Notes: generated from the sequence alone by a model not told the origin. 64,000 nucleotides of DNA from Vitis vinifera (GCF_030704535.1 NC_081819.1:22354001-22418000); one strand, 5' to 3'; positions 12,736-25,019 are shown, counted from the first letter of the stretch. Translations and numbers: made by a program.

Positions 12736-13145
12736 TATTCTAAACTCTATCTATACCTTATTCAAAATGCACTTCCCGCAAATTCTAACGGGTTACTATA
12801 CTCTACATGCAAGGTATGTATAAAATCATTTTATATTTTTATGCAAAAAAAAAAAATTTACATTTTTAAAGTAAAAAAAATCATGATTTTATATAAAAAG
12901 CTACTTATGACAAGAATTCCAAAAAATCTTTATAATTTTATATTAGCTTCCATTAATCCGTGGATATTTGCAGATGCTTACAGATTTTCTTATAAGTTTT
13001 GTTTATAGGGCTACTATACTTAGGCGGGTGCATAGAGTCGCGCACGCAATTGCACACGACAACTATTTCCTAAATACATTTATTCGATTAAATTTTAAAT
13101 TTATTACAAAGCTTATAAGAAAGTTTCGAATACGGTATAAGCTTA

Positions 13146-13189
13146 TATGAAATGGACAAAGGTTCTCAAGACCGGAGCGATCGAGGCTA
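13146..13189 (+). pseudogene. MESD-like exon fragment, copy 2
   Basis: Same 44-base match as copy 1 with one change (CTCAAG for CTCAGG) and the same flanking joints. Confidence 0.88.
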
Positions 13190-14296
13190 CTTATGACAAG
13201 AATTCCAAAAAATCTTTATAATTTTATATTAGCTTCCATTAATTCGTAGATATTTGCAGATGCCTATAGATTTTCTTATAAGCTTTGAAATAAATTTAGA
13301 ATTTAATTGAATAATTGTACTTAGGAAATACTCACATTGTTTATAGGGCTACTGCACTTGGGCGGGTGCACAGAGTCGCGCACGCAAGTTGCACACGACA
13401 ATTATTTCCTAAATACATGTATTTGATTAAATTTTAAATTTATTACAAAGCTTATAAGAAATTTTCGAGACATCTACACATATCTATGGTTGGTGGCTTT
13501 GTGGTAATTTTTAATTTTTTTTCTTTTGCTATATATCGGGGTTCTATAACACCATTTTTATGTCTAAAGGCTAAGGATAAAAATTTGGAGATTTGAAATC
13601 ATTTAAAAACCAAAATTGGAGGAATTATTAACAAAATGGAGTTTAGGAAAATTATTTTAAAAATCATAGGAAAATTATTTTGTTCATATAATTTACTTTC
13701 ATTCATGGCTTTGTTGCTTACTTTTTATGTAGAATTTAAAAATTATTAATATTTTGTTAACAGCTAAATATAATTAAAAATTATAACATCAATCAAACAT
13801 AACAGAGTCAAACTAAGTCCAAACAATATCAAACAGAGTATGGACTTATTATTTTCTTTCAAACTAAAACTCTCAATGAGTGACACACATATAGAATTAT
13901 ATGAACAAAACATGAATCAAACATAACAGAGTCAAACTAAGTCCAAAAATATCAGAGTATGGGCTTATTATTTTCTTTCAAACTAAAACTATCATCATTG
14001 CAGATGAAAAAAGCTTATTATTTATATTCTATCTTGAAGCAGCGCCGATCCTCAAGAATAACAAAGCTATGCAAGACATCGCAAGTGCAGGGAAATTCCA
14101 CAATTACATTCTTTAAATGTTTGATTTTCAACTCCTCTAGCATTATATAGGGTGCAGGTTCTGAATCTGCCCGTGATGATTCACCCATCTCAGTGTTGAC
14201 CGATCTAAGAATCTGGTGAGTCCTATATAAAAAAAATTTTATGTTAAAAATATAAAAACAATTTTTTTTATATAAAATTAAAAAGAGATTTTATAC

Positions 14297-14545
14297 CTAC
14301 TTTGCCAATAAAATGTAGTAACCCTTTTGAATAATAGGGTGTTCGGGAACTGCATCCTGAATAGGTTTTAGCATATTGATTAAAAAAATGAGAAAAAAAA
14401 ATTTAGAAAAAAGGAAAAATATTATCTTACCACTCTATAGCCACATTCTTCTTGACATTGGTCACATGAAACAATAGTCGATGTCACCTTAATATTGTCA
14501 TTTGGAATCACACCACGATGCACTACGTATCCGTGTACGTTCAAA
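14297..14545 (-). pseudogene. Last two exons of a Yippee-like gene, array copy 1
   Basis: On the minus strand, an exon at 14545-14431 reads LNVHGYVVHRG through to SCDQCQEECGYRV. It is bounded by an AG acceptor and a GTAAGA donor. A second exon at 14356-14297 reads DAVPEHPIIQKGYYILLAK and then stops. The two-cysteine pair, the G-x-Y-I-L ending, the phase-2 entry and the phase-0 intron match exons 3 and 4 of the gene at 46959-48001. Upstream exons are absent: a gypsy fragment follows directly. It is therefore a gene fragment, although its splice signals and frames are intact. Confidence 0.68.
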
Positions 14546-14672
14546 CTGCCATTTAATTGTGATTTTACGTTTGAGACAAAAAAAAAATCTAATTAAGAGC
14601 AAGTAGATTATTATTACGCTGAGTTCACGATCCGACAATTTAATAGTGATTTTATGTTGAGACAAAAAAAAA

Positions 14673-14852
14673 TCCCTAAAGTCGGTGCATAAGGGCCTTG
14701 TGAGGAGGTATGAAGGTCCCTTCCCCATACTTGGGAAGGTCGGCAAGGTGTCCTATAGAGTTGAGCTGCCCCCGACGTTGAAGATTCATCCTGTCTTCCA
14801 CGCAAGCTACTTGAAGCCCTATCACGGAGACAAGGATGATCCAAGCCGAGGG
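14673..14852 (+). pseudogene. Ty3/gypsy integrase C-terminal fragment, copy 1
   Basis: Sixty codons open in one frame, with VHKGLVRRYEGPFPI, KVSYRVELPP and IHPVFHASYLKPYHGD. These are hallmarks of the integrase C-terminal region of plant Ty3/gypsy polyproteins. Nothing else of a gypsy element adjoins it: array sequence resumes at TTGTCTAAGAGC. Confidence 0.9.
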
Positions 14853-15418
14853 TTGTCTAAGAGCATACAAGTATGATTTCAACGGTTGATGGCAGTATTA
14901 AGATGGAATTGACCATCGAATGTCAAATTCATTGCGACTTGAGAGTTGTAAGATAATCATTTTCCATTTTTTTCTGCAATTTTCTTTTTTCATTTTTTTT
15001 AATCAATATTCTAAACCCTATCTATACCTTATTCAAAATGCACTTCCCGCAAATTCTACCGGGTTACTACACTCTACATGCAAGGTATGTATAAAATCAT
15101 TTTATATTTTTATGCAAAAAAAAAAAAAAATTACATTTTTAAAGTAAAAAAATCATGATTTTATATAAAAAGCTACTTATGACAAGAATTCCAAAAAATC
15201 TTTATAATTTTATATTAGCTTCCATTAATCCGTGGATATTTGCAGATGCTTACAGATTTTCTTATAAGTTTTGTTTATAGGGCTACCATACTTAGGCGGG
15301 TGCATAGAGTCGCGCACGCAAGTTGCACACGACAACTATTTCCTAAATACATTTTTTCGATTAAATTTTAAATTTATTACAAAGCTTATAAGAAAGTTTC
15401 GAATAAGATATAAGCTTA

Positions 15419-15462
15419 TATGAAATGGACAAAGGTTCTCAGGACCGGAGGGATCGAGGCTA
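15419..15462 (+). pseudogene. MESD-like exon fragment, copy 3
   Basis: 44-base match with one change (GGAGGGATC for GGAGCGATC). The right joint is different from copies 1 and 2: the sequence continues CTCCATTAATTCG, so a neighbouring block is partly deleted. Confidence 0.85.
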
Positions 15463-16525
15463 CTCCATTAATTCGTAGATATTTGCAGATGCCTATAGAT
15501 TTTCTTATAAGCTTTGAAATAAATTTAGAATTTAATTGAATAATTGTACTTAGGAAATACTCACATTGTTTATAGGGCTACTGCACTTGGGCGGGTGCAC
15601 AGAGTCGCGCACGCAAGTTGCACACGACAATTATTTCCTAAATACATGTATTTGATTAAAATTTAAATTTATTACAAAGCTTATAAGAAATTTTCGAGAC
15701 ATCTACACATATCTATGGTTGGTGGCTTTGTGGTAATTTTTAATTTTTTTTCTTTTGCTATATATCGGGGTTCTGTAACACCATTTTTATGTCTAAAGGC
15801 TAAGGATAAAAATTTGGAGATTTGAAATCATTTAAAAACCAAAATTGGAGGAATTATTAACAAAATGGAGTTTAGGAAAATTATTTTAAAAATCATAGGA
15901 AAATTATTTTGTTCATATAATTTACTTTCATTCATGGCTTTGTTGCTTACTTTTTATGTAGAATTTAAAAATTATTAATATTTTGTTAACAGCTAAATAT
16001 AATTAAAAATTATAACATCAATCAAACATAACAGAGTCAAACTAAGTCCAAACAATATCAAACAGAGTATGGACTTATTATTTTCTTTCAAACTAAAACT
16101 CTCAATGAGTGACACACATATAGAATTATATGAACAAAACATGAATCAAACATAACAGAGTCAAACTAAGTCCAAAAATATCAGAGTATGGGCTTATTAT
16201 TTTCTTTCAAACTAAAACTATCATCATTGCAGATGAAAAAAGCTTATTATTTATATTCTATCTTGAAGCAGCGCCGATCCTCAAGAATAACAAAGCTATG
16301 CAAGACATCGCAAGTGCAGGGAAATTCCACAATTACATTCTTTAAATGTTTGATTTTCAACTCCTCTAGCATTATATAGGGTGCAGGTTCTGAATCTGCC
16401 CGTGATGATTCACCCATCTCAGTGTTGACCGATCTAAGAATCTGGTGAGTCCTATATAAAAAAAATTTTATGTTAAAAATATAAAAACAATTTTTTTTAT
16501 ATAAAATTAAAAAGAGATTTTATAC

Positions 16526-16774
16526 CTACTTTGCCAATAAAATGTAGTAACCCTTTTGAATAATAGGGTGTTCGGGAACTGCATCCTGAATAGGTTTTAG
16601 CATATTGATTAAAAAAATGAGAAAAAAAAATTTAGAAAAAAGGAAAAATATTATCTTACCACTCTATAGCCACATTCTTCTTGACATTGGTCACATGAAA
16701 CAATAGTCGATGTCACCTTAATATTGTCATTTGGAATCACACCACGATGCACTACGTATCCGTGTACGTTCAAA
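16526..16774 (-). pseudogene. Last two exons of a Yippee-like gene, array copy 2
   Basis: Same two exons (16774-16660 and 16585-16526) and splice sites as the copy at 14297, 2,229 bp further on. I see no change in the coding parts. Confidence 0.68.
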
Positions 16775-16901
16775 CTGCCATTTAATTGTGATTTTACGTT
16801 TGAGACAAAAAAAAAATCTAATTAAGAGCAAGTAGATTATTATTACGCTGAGTTCACGATCCGACAATTTAATAGTGATTTTATGTTGAGACAAAAAAAA
16901 A

Positions 16902-17081
16902 TCCCTAAAGTCGGTGCATAAGGGCCTTGTGAGGAGGTATGAAGGTCCCTTCCCCATACTTGGGAAGGTCGGCAAGGTGTCCTATAGAGTTGAGCTGCCC
17001 CCGACGTTGAAGATTCATCCTGTCTTCCACGCAAGCTACTTGAAGCCCTATCACGGAGACAAGGATGATCCAAGCCGAGGG
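16902..17081 (+). pseudogene. Ty3/gypsy integrase C-terminal fragment, copy 2
   Basis: Repeats the fragment at 14673 with the same limits and an open frame. Confidence 0.88.
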
Positions 17082-18485
17082 TTGTCTAAGAGCATACAAG
17101 TATGATTTCAACGGTTGATGGCAGTATTAAGATGGAATTGACCATCGAATGTCAAATTCATTGCGACTTGAGAGTTGTAAGATAATCATTTTCCATTTTT
17201 TTCTGCAATTTTCTTTTTTCATTTTTTTTAATCAATATTCTAAACCCTATCTATACCTTATTCAAAATGCACTTCCCGCAAATTCTACCGGGTTACTATA
17301 CTCTACATGCAAGGTATGTATAAAATCATTTTATATTTTTATGCAAAAAAAAAAAATTACATTTTTAAAGTAAAAAAATCATGATTTTATATAAAAAGCT
17401 ACTTATGACAAGAATTCCAAAAAATCTTTATAATTTTATATTAGCTTCCATTAATCCGTGGATATTTGCAGATGCTTACAGATTTTCTTATAAGTTTTGT
17501 TTATAGGGCTACCATACTTAGGCGGGTGCATAGAGTCGCGCACGCAAGTTGCACACGACAATTATTTCCTAAATACATGTATTTGATTAAATTTTAAATT
17601 TATTACAAAGCTTATAAGAAATTTTCGAGACATCTACACATATCTATGGTTGGTGGCTTTGTGGTAATTTTTAATTTTTTTTCTTTTGCTATATATTGGG
17701 GTTCTGTAACACCATTTTTATGTCTAAAGGCTAAGGATAAAAATTTGGAGATTTGAAATCATTTAAAAACCAAAATTGAAGGAATTATTAACAAAATGGA
17801 GTTTAGGAAAATTATTTTAAAAATCATAGGAAAATTATTTTGTTCATATAATTTACTTTCATTCATGGCTTTGTTGCTTACTTTTTATGTAGAATTTAAA
17901 AATTATTAATATTTTGTTAGCAGCTAAATATAATTAAAAATTATAACATGAATCAAACATAACAGAGTCAAACTAAGTCCAAACAATATGAAACAGAGTA
18001 TGGGCTTATTATTTTCTTTCAATCTAAAACTCTCAATGAGTGACACACATATAGAATTATATGAACAAAACATGAATCAAACATAACAGAGTCAAACTAA
18101 GTCCAAACAATATCAGAGTATGGGCTTATTATTTTCTTTCAAACTAAAACTATCATCATTGGAGACATGAAAAAAGCTTATTATTTATATTCTATCTTGA
18201 AGCAGCGCCGGTCCTCAAGAATAGCAATGCTATGTAAGACATCGCAAGGCAATGCTATGCAAGACATTGCAAGTGCAGGGAAATTCCACAATTTGCATTC
18301 TTTAAATGTTTGGTTGTCAACTCCTCTAACATTATATAGGGTGCAGGTTCTGAATCTGCCCGTGATGATTCACCCATCTCAGTGTTGACCGATCTAAGAA
18401 TCTGGTGAGTCCTATATAAAAGAAATTTTATGTTAAAAATATAAAAACAATTTTTTTTATATAAAATTAAAAAGAGATTTTATAC

Positions 18486-18734
18486 CTACTTTGCCAATAA
18501 AATGTAGTAACCCTTTTGAATAATAGGGTGTTCGGGAACTGCATCCTGAATAGGTTTTAGCATATTGATTAAAAAAATGAGAAAAAAAAATTTAGAAAAA
18601 AGGAAAAATATTATCTTACCACTCTATAGCCACATTCTTCTTGACATTGGTCACATGAAACAATAGTCGATGTCACCTTAATATTGTCATTTGGAATCAC
18701 ACCACGATGCACTACGTATCCGTGTACGTTCAAA
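18486..18734 (-). pseudogene. Last two exons of a Yippee-like gene, array copy 3
   Basis: Exons at 18734-18620 and 18545-18486, identical by eye to the other two copies, 1,960 bp after copy 2. Confidence 0.68.
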
Positions 18735-18861
18735 CTGCCATTTAATTGTGATTTTACGTTTGAGACAAAAAAAAAATCTAATTAAGAGCAAGTAGATTAT
18801 TATTACGCTGAGTTCACGATCCGACAATTTAATAGTGATTTTATGTTGAGACAAAAAAAAA

Positions 18862-19041
18862 TCCCTAAAGTCGGTGCATAAGGGCCTTGTGAGGAGGTAT
18901 GAAGGTCCCTTCCCCATACTTGGGAAGGTCGGCAAGGTGTCCTATAGAGTTGAGCTGCCCCCGACGTTGAAGATTCATCCTGTCTTCCATGCAAGCTACT
19001 TGAAGCCCTATCACGGAGACAAGGATGATCCAAGCCGAGGG
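18862..19041 (+). pseudogene. Ty3/gypsy integrase C-terminal fragment, copy 3
   Basis: Same limits; one base differs (CCATGC for CCACGC), silent in the frame. Confidence 0.88.
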
Positions 19042-19608
19042 TTGTCTAAGAGCATACAAGTATGATTTCAACGGTTGATGGCAGTATTAAGATGGAATTG
19101 ACCATCGAATGTCAAATTCATTGCGACTTGAGAGTTGTAAGATAATCATTTTCCATTTTTTTCTGCAATTTTCTTTTTTCATTTTTTTTAATCAATATTC
19201 TAAACCCTATCTATACCTTATTCAAAATGCACTTCCCGCAAATTCTACCGGGTTACTATACTCTACATGCAAGGTATGTATAAAATCATTTTATATTTTT
19301 ATGCAAAAAAAAAAAAAAAATTACATTTTTAAAGTAAAAAAATCATGATTTTATATAAAAAGCTACTTATGACAAGAATTCCAAAAAATCTTTATAATTT
19401 TATATTAGCTTCCATTAATCCGTGGATATTTGCAGATGCTTACAGATTTTCTTATAAGTTTTGTTTATAGGGCTACCATACTTAGGCGGGTGCATAGAGT
19501 CGCGCACGCAAGTTGCACACGACAACTATTTCCTAAATACATTTTTTCGATTAAATTTTAAATTTATTACAAAGCTTATAAGAAAGTTTCGAATAAGATA
19601 TAAGCTTA

Positions 19609-19652
19609 TATGAAATGGACAAAGGTTCTCAGGACCGGAGGGATCGAGGCTA
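19609..19652 (+). pseudogene. MESD-like exon fragment, copy 4
   Basis: Shares the GGAGGGATC change with copy 3 but keeps the CTACTTATGAC joint of copies 1 and 2. Confidence 0.86.
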
Positions 19653-21800
19653 CTTATGACAAGAATTCCAAAAAATCTTTATAATTTTATATTAGCTTCT
19701 ATTAATTCGTAGATATTTGCAGATGCCTATAGATTTTCTTATAAGCTTTGAAATAAATTTAGAATTTAATTGAATAATTGTACTTAGGAAATACTCACAT
19801 TGTTTATAGGGCTACTGCACTTGGGCGGGTGCACAGAGTCGCGCACGCAAGTTGCACACGACAATTATTTCCTAAATACATGTATTTGATTAAATTTTAA
19901 ATTTATTACAAAGCTTATAAGAAATTTTCGAGACATCTACACATATCTATGGTTGGTGGCTTTGTGGTAATTTTTAATTTTTTTTCTTTTGCTATATATC
20001 GGGGTTCTGTAACACCATTTTTATGTCTAAAGGCTAAGGATAAAAATTTGGAGATTTGAAATCATTTAAAAACCAAAATTGAAGGAATTATTAACAAAAT
20101 GGAGTTTAGGAAAATTATTTTAAAAATCATAGGAAAATTATTTTGTTCATATAATTTACTTTCATTCATGGCTTTGTTGCTTACTTTTTATGTAGAATTT
20201 AAAAATTATTAATATTTTGTTAGCAGCTAAATATAATTAAAAATTATAACATGAATCAAACATAACAGAGTCAAACTAAGTCCAAACAATATGAAACAGA
20301 GTATGGGCTTATTATTTTCTTTCAATCTAAAACTCTCAATGAGTGACACACATATAGAATTATATGAACAAAACATGAATCAAACATAACAGAGTCAAAC
20401 TAAGTCCAAACAATATCAGAGTATGGGCTTATTATTTTCTTTCAAACTAAAACTATCATCATTGGAGACATGAAAAAAGCTTATTATTTATATTCTATCT
20501 TGAAGCAGCGCCGGTCCTCAAGAATAGCAATGCTATGTAAGACATCGCAAGGCAATGCTATGCAAGACATTGCAAGTGCAGGGAAATTCCACAATTTGCA
20601 TTCTTTAAATGTTTGGTTGTCAACTCCTCTAGCATTATATAGGGTACAAGTTCGAACGTGTACCGTTTAGAAGAAGTAGAGCATACAGGTACGATTTCAA
20701 CTGTTGATGGCACTATTCAAATGGAATTGACCATCGTTCAATGTGTCGAATGTCAAATTCATTGCGGGTTGAGAGTTGTAAGATAATCATTTTCCATTTG
20801 TTCTCCAATTTTCTTTTTTCATTTTTTTAATCAATATTCTAAACCCTATCTATACCTTATTCAAAATGCACTTCCCACACATTCTACCGGGTTACTGTAC
20901 TCTACATGTAAGGTATGTATAAAATCATTTAATATTTTTATCGAAAAAAAATGTTTTTACATTTTTAAAGTAAAAAAATCATGATTTTATATAAAAAACT
21001 ACTTATGACAAGAATTCAAAAAAATCTTTATAATTTTATATTAGCTTCCTTTAATCCGTGGATATTTGCAGATGCCTACAAATTTTCTTATAAGCTTTAT
21101 TTATAGGGTTACTATACTTGGGCGGGTACATAGAGTTGCGCACGCAAATTGTACACGACAATTATTTCCAAAATACATTTATTCGATTAAATTTTAAATT
21201 TAATACAAAGCTTATAAGAAAGTTTCGACAACTATTGCAATTCAAACGTGTATCGTTTAGAAGAAGTAGAGCATACAAGTACGATTTCAACGGTTGATGG
21301 GAGTATTAAGATGGAATTGACCATCGAATGTCAAATTCATTGCGACTTGAGAGTTGTAAGATAATCATTTTCCATTTTTTTTAATCAATATTCTAAACCC
21401 TATCTATACCTTATTCAAAATGCACTTCCCGCAAATTCTACCGGGTTACTATACTCTACATGCAAGGTATGTATAAAATCATTTTATACTTTTATGCAAA
21501 AAAAAAAAAAAATTGCATTTTTAAAGTAAAAAAATCATGATTTTATATAAAAAGCTACTTATGACAAGAATTCCAAAAAATCTTTATAATTTTATATTAG
21601 CTTCCATTAATCCGTGGATATTTGCAGATGCTTACAGATTTTCTTATAAGTTTTGTTTATAGGGCTACTATACTTAGGCGGGTGAATAGAGTCGCGCACG
21701 CAAGTTGCACACGACAACTATTTCCTTAATACATTTTTTCGATTAAATTTTAAATTTATTACAAAGCTTATAAGAATGTTTCGAATAAGGTATAAGCTTA

Positions 21801-21844
21801 TATGAAATGGACAAAGGTTCTTAGGACCGGAGCGATCGAGGCTA
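21801..21844 (+). pseudogene. MESD-like exon fragment, copy 5
   Basis: 44-base match with one change (TTCTTAGG for TTCTCAGG) and the common joints. Confidence 0.86.
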
Positions 21845-22897
21845 CTTATGACAAGAATTCCAAAAAATCTTTATAATTTTATATTAGCTTCTATTAATTC
21901 GTAGATAGTTGCAGATGCCTATAGATTTTCTTATAAGCTTTGAAACAAATTTAGAATTTAATTGAATAATTGTACTTAGGAAATACTCACATTGTTTATA
22001 GGGCTACTACACTTGGGCGGGTGCATAGAGTAGCGCACGCAAGTTGCACACAACAATTATTTCCTAAAAACATTTATTCGATTAAATTTTAAATTTATTA
22101 CAAAGCTTATAAGAAATTTTCGAGACATTTACACATATCTATGGTTGGTGGCTTTGTGGTAATTTTTAATTTTTTTTCTTTTGCTATATATCGGGGTTCT
22201 GTAACACCATTTTTATGTCTAAAGGCTAAGGATAAAAATTTGGAGATTTGAAATCATTTAAAAACCAAAATTGAAGGAATTATTAACAAAATGGAGTTGA
22301 AGAAAATTATTTTAAAAATCATAGGAAAATTATTTTGTTCATATAATTTACTTTCATTCATGGCTTTGTTGCTTACTTTTTATGTAGAATTTAAAAATTA
22401 TTAATATTTTGTTAGCAACTAAATATAATTAAAAATTATAACATGAATCAAACATAACAGAGTTAAACTAAGTCCAAACAATATGAAACAGAGTATGGAC
22501 TTATTATTTTCTTTCAAACTAAAACTCTCAATGAGTGACACACATACAGAATTATATGAACAAAACATGAATCAAACATAATAGAGTCAAACTAAGTCCA
22601 AACAATATCATAGTATGGGCTTATTATTTTCTTTGAAACTAAAACTATCAACATTGGAGACATGAAAAAAGCTTATTATTTATATTCTATCTTGAAGTAG
22701 CGTCGGTCCTCAAGAATAGCAATGCTATGCAAGACATCGCAAGTGCAGGGAAATTCCACAATTTGCATTCTTTAAATGTTTGGTTTTCAACTCCTCTAGC
22801 ATTATATAGGGTGCAGGTTCTGAATCTGCCCGTGATGATTCACCCATCTCAGTGTTCACCGATCTCAGAATCTGGTGAGTCCTATATAAAATTTTTT

Positions 22898-23255
22898 CAG
22901 GAAACAACGATAGAGAGCGTCAATTTTCTTCTCTGTCGTGGACATGGCCCAAACACTCTTACCTTTCCTTTTGGTATTATTATATTTGTTGAAAATGTTC
23001 CAAAAGTACTCCTATCATTCTTTAAATTGAATATCCAATCGTTTTTTAATTTTTTTTTATATTTGTATATTTTTTTTCAAATAACCTTCATCCTGATCCT
23101 AACTTGTTTATTCAACTTAAATATGTTGCTTTGATATTTTCTTAATCATATTTAATAATTTACCATGAATGTTTTGTTTTGCTGATATATTAGATTTATA
23201 TACCAAAAAAAATATTTTTATAATATAGGAAAAAAGTTCTTATAATATAGGAGAA
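22898..23255 (-). repeat. Dispersed repeat, inverted partner of 48590-48982
   Basis: From CAGGAAACAACGA to the TATAGGAAAAAAGTTC stretch this region matches the reverse complement of 48590-48982 with small differences. It abuts the last, cut-off unit of the array. On the minus strand it holds a short frame beginning ATGTCCACGACAGAG (MSTTEKKIDALYRCFL) that is also open in the partner. I do not recognise the element. Confidence 0.8.
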
Positions 23256-23349
23256 ATTTTTTTTCATGGTATTTTGGTAAAAATAAACAAATTTAATACC
23301 ATTCAAATATTAAATAAAATAAATAATTTAATTTTTAACCATCTGGTAT

Positions 23350-23690
23350 ATCTGTCGTGGAAACTTTTATTGATCAAAGGAAGCTTTACAAGTACTTTGG
23401 AACTCACTTGCTTGGTTAGGTAGTGATTCGGGTGGTGTCTTGGCTAAATGGGAGCCTTGCTTATTTATAGGCACCTTAGGAAGTTTTTGGAACCTTTTAA
23501 CTTAAGAATAATCTAAAACATTCTTCAAAATTCTATGTATAAGAATATATAAGAGATCCCTAAAATTTTCTAGAAAGCCTTAGACTTCTCTCATACTTTC
23601 TACCATAGTGTAGAGATGTGTAGACATCTCTAGAACCTTTCACACTCTTCCTACCAATGGCTCCAAGAGTTTTCATAAGCTTCATACCCT
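23350..23690 (+). repeat. Diverged LTR-like remnant
   Basis: Matches 44090-44410 in order (GCTCACTTGCTTGG-type stretch, TTGGCTAAATG, TATTTATAGG, TCTAGAACCTTTCACACTCTTCC) with many substitutions and small gaps. The TATTTATAGG box and lack of coding potential suggest part of an LTR of a degraded retrotransposon. No matching second LTR is nearby. Confidence 0.6.
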
Positions 23691-24002
23691 CTATATAACC
23701 CCATGAGGAGGGTCATTTGAAACATCTTTGGGCTATTAATGAAAAAGTCTACATGTTCCGTTAAAACACTTACTTTTCCATTAATTGAGCGGCTTAAACT
23801 AAATATGCAATTCAGTGTTGAAAAATTACAAATAGGTCTCATATGTAAGATTCAAGTAACTTCAAACAACATTACAGTTTAAGACAATAATATTAAATAA
23901 TATTCCCATTCACACGTTTTTCATATCAAATTGCATATGAAGTGAGATAGATATCCATAATCGAACCAAACTTAATGTGAAGGTTTGAAATCTTGTGAAA
24001 TA

Positions 24003-24315
24003 CTTACTCTAGCAAAATCCTTGGCACGTAGTGCCATTTCAAGTCCACATAGTTGTGCTCTTCGATATCCTCCGTCGTGGTTTCGTCCGTATCGTCCATC
24101 TACTTATCCTTGTTGTTCTTATTCTGCTCGTTCTCGTTCTTCATTTCGTCCGTATCCTCCATTGTTTCGTTAGTATCCTCCCTATGCTCTGACTCGGTAT
24201 CAATATTCTCTTTTCTCTGATCATCATCCTTCGTCATTTCCTTCGTGTCATCCCATTGCTTTGTCGTTTTCTTGTTTTCCAGCTCCGTCGTTTTCTTGTT
24301 TTTTCGTGCTGCCAT
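24003..24315 (-). other. Low-complexity acidic/basic reading frame, status unknown
   Basis: On the minus strand an ATG at 24315 opens 71 codons starting MAARKNKKTTELENKK, rich in D, E, K, N and T, ending at 24100. A second frame just below continues with a similar MDDTDETTTEDIEE stretch to a GTAAGT donor near 24003. No family is recognisable. It could be a decayed gene with charged repeats or composition-driven open frames over a TC-rich tract. No promoter evidence. Confidence 0.3.
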
Positions 24316-24329
24316 GTTACTCGATATCC

Positions 24330-24975
24330 TTAGGCTCTGACTCTATATTTCAATCCGAATCGAAGTTCATACTTCACTTTTTTATAGTTCCGTGCCTCAA
24401 GGTAATGAGGCAATGCGCCGTAATGAGAAAATATGAACTGGAAAAACTAACTCTTAACTTATTGAAGATTCGTTCCCAAAACCAAACAATATATTGGGTT
24501 GCATCTTTGGAATTATTTTTAAATTATTATCACTTGTCAAATTAATATAAGTGTCAAAGTCATCATTAATTAGTCAAATTAATATAAGTGTCAAAGTCAT
24601 CATTAATTATAATAAAATTACAATATTATGGGAGGTACTCATTATTTTTCAGAATAGATAGCATTGCTTGTAAAATATAGAATTTTTAAAAACTTTTAAA
24701 AAGTAATCCAATAAACATATAATCAAATAGTAATTTCATTAAAAAGTCTAAAATTGCCCTTTAATTTTTTCTACTTGGATTAACCCATTTGTTTTTTATT
24801 TATTTATTTTATTTTTAAGATAAGTCAAAAGATATTTGACTAATCAATATGCCACATTATTTTTCTTTTTTCTTCATTTTACCTAAAAAATAATCAAACT
24901 TTTTTTTTAAATTTAATTTTTTTCACTCTTTCATCTTTTCATAGTTATTGATTTTAATCTAAAAACACTTTAAAC

Positions 24976-25019
<44 letters not shown>

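Larger units (their letters stand above)
13470..17560 (+). repeat. Pair of nearly identical array units offset by 2,229 bp
   Basis: 13470-15330 and 15699-17560 read almost identically, including the gypsy and Yippee-like fragments. After about 17560 the second unit jumps to a later block and lacks the MESD-like fragment region, as expected from deletion between two similar blocks. Confidence 0.85.
1465..22897 (+). repeat. 21-kb array of diverged tandem units carrying gene fragments
   Basis: Blocks recur in the same order and orientation. A block beginning ACTAAGTCCAAACAATATC recurs near 1465, 10672, 13815, 16045, 17975, 20275 and 22468, giving unit starts near 10640, 13790, 16020, 17945, 20250 and 22440. 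After removal of the copia insertion the units are about 2.3, 3.15, 2.23, 1.93, 2.3 and 2.2 kb plus a partial last unit. Within units are sub-blocks with ACCCTATCTATACC, AGGGCTACTATACTT and TCGCGCACGCAA, and a block ending in TAAAGGCTAAGGATAAAAA. A 25-base tandem block (near 1730, 11885, 18240 and 20540) is present in some units and absent in others. Some units contain fragments of other genes, annotated separately. I do not recognise the array as a known satellite family. Confidence 0.85.

Noticed and set aside
14498-14746. 82-codon minus-strand frame and its copies in the next two units
   Set aside because: It runs out of frame across the Yippee-like exon and the gypsy fragment, and its sequence has no family features; the spliced exons explain the locus better.
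14685-14876. Small independent gene encoding an HKGLVRRYEG protein
   Set aside because: It is the integrase end of a gypsy element with no start codon of its own (GTG only) and with array sequence at both ends.
1465-22897. CRISPR-like or bacterial repeat array
   Set aside because: Units are kilobases long, diverged and carry plant gene fragments; there are no short uniform repeats with unique spacers.
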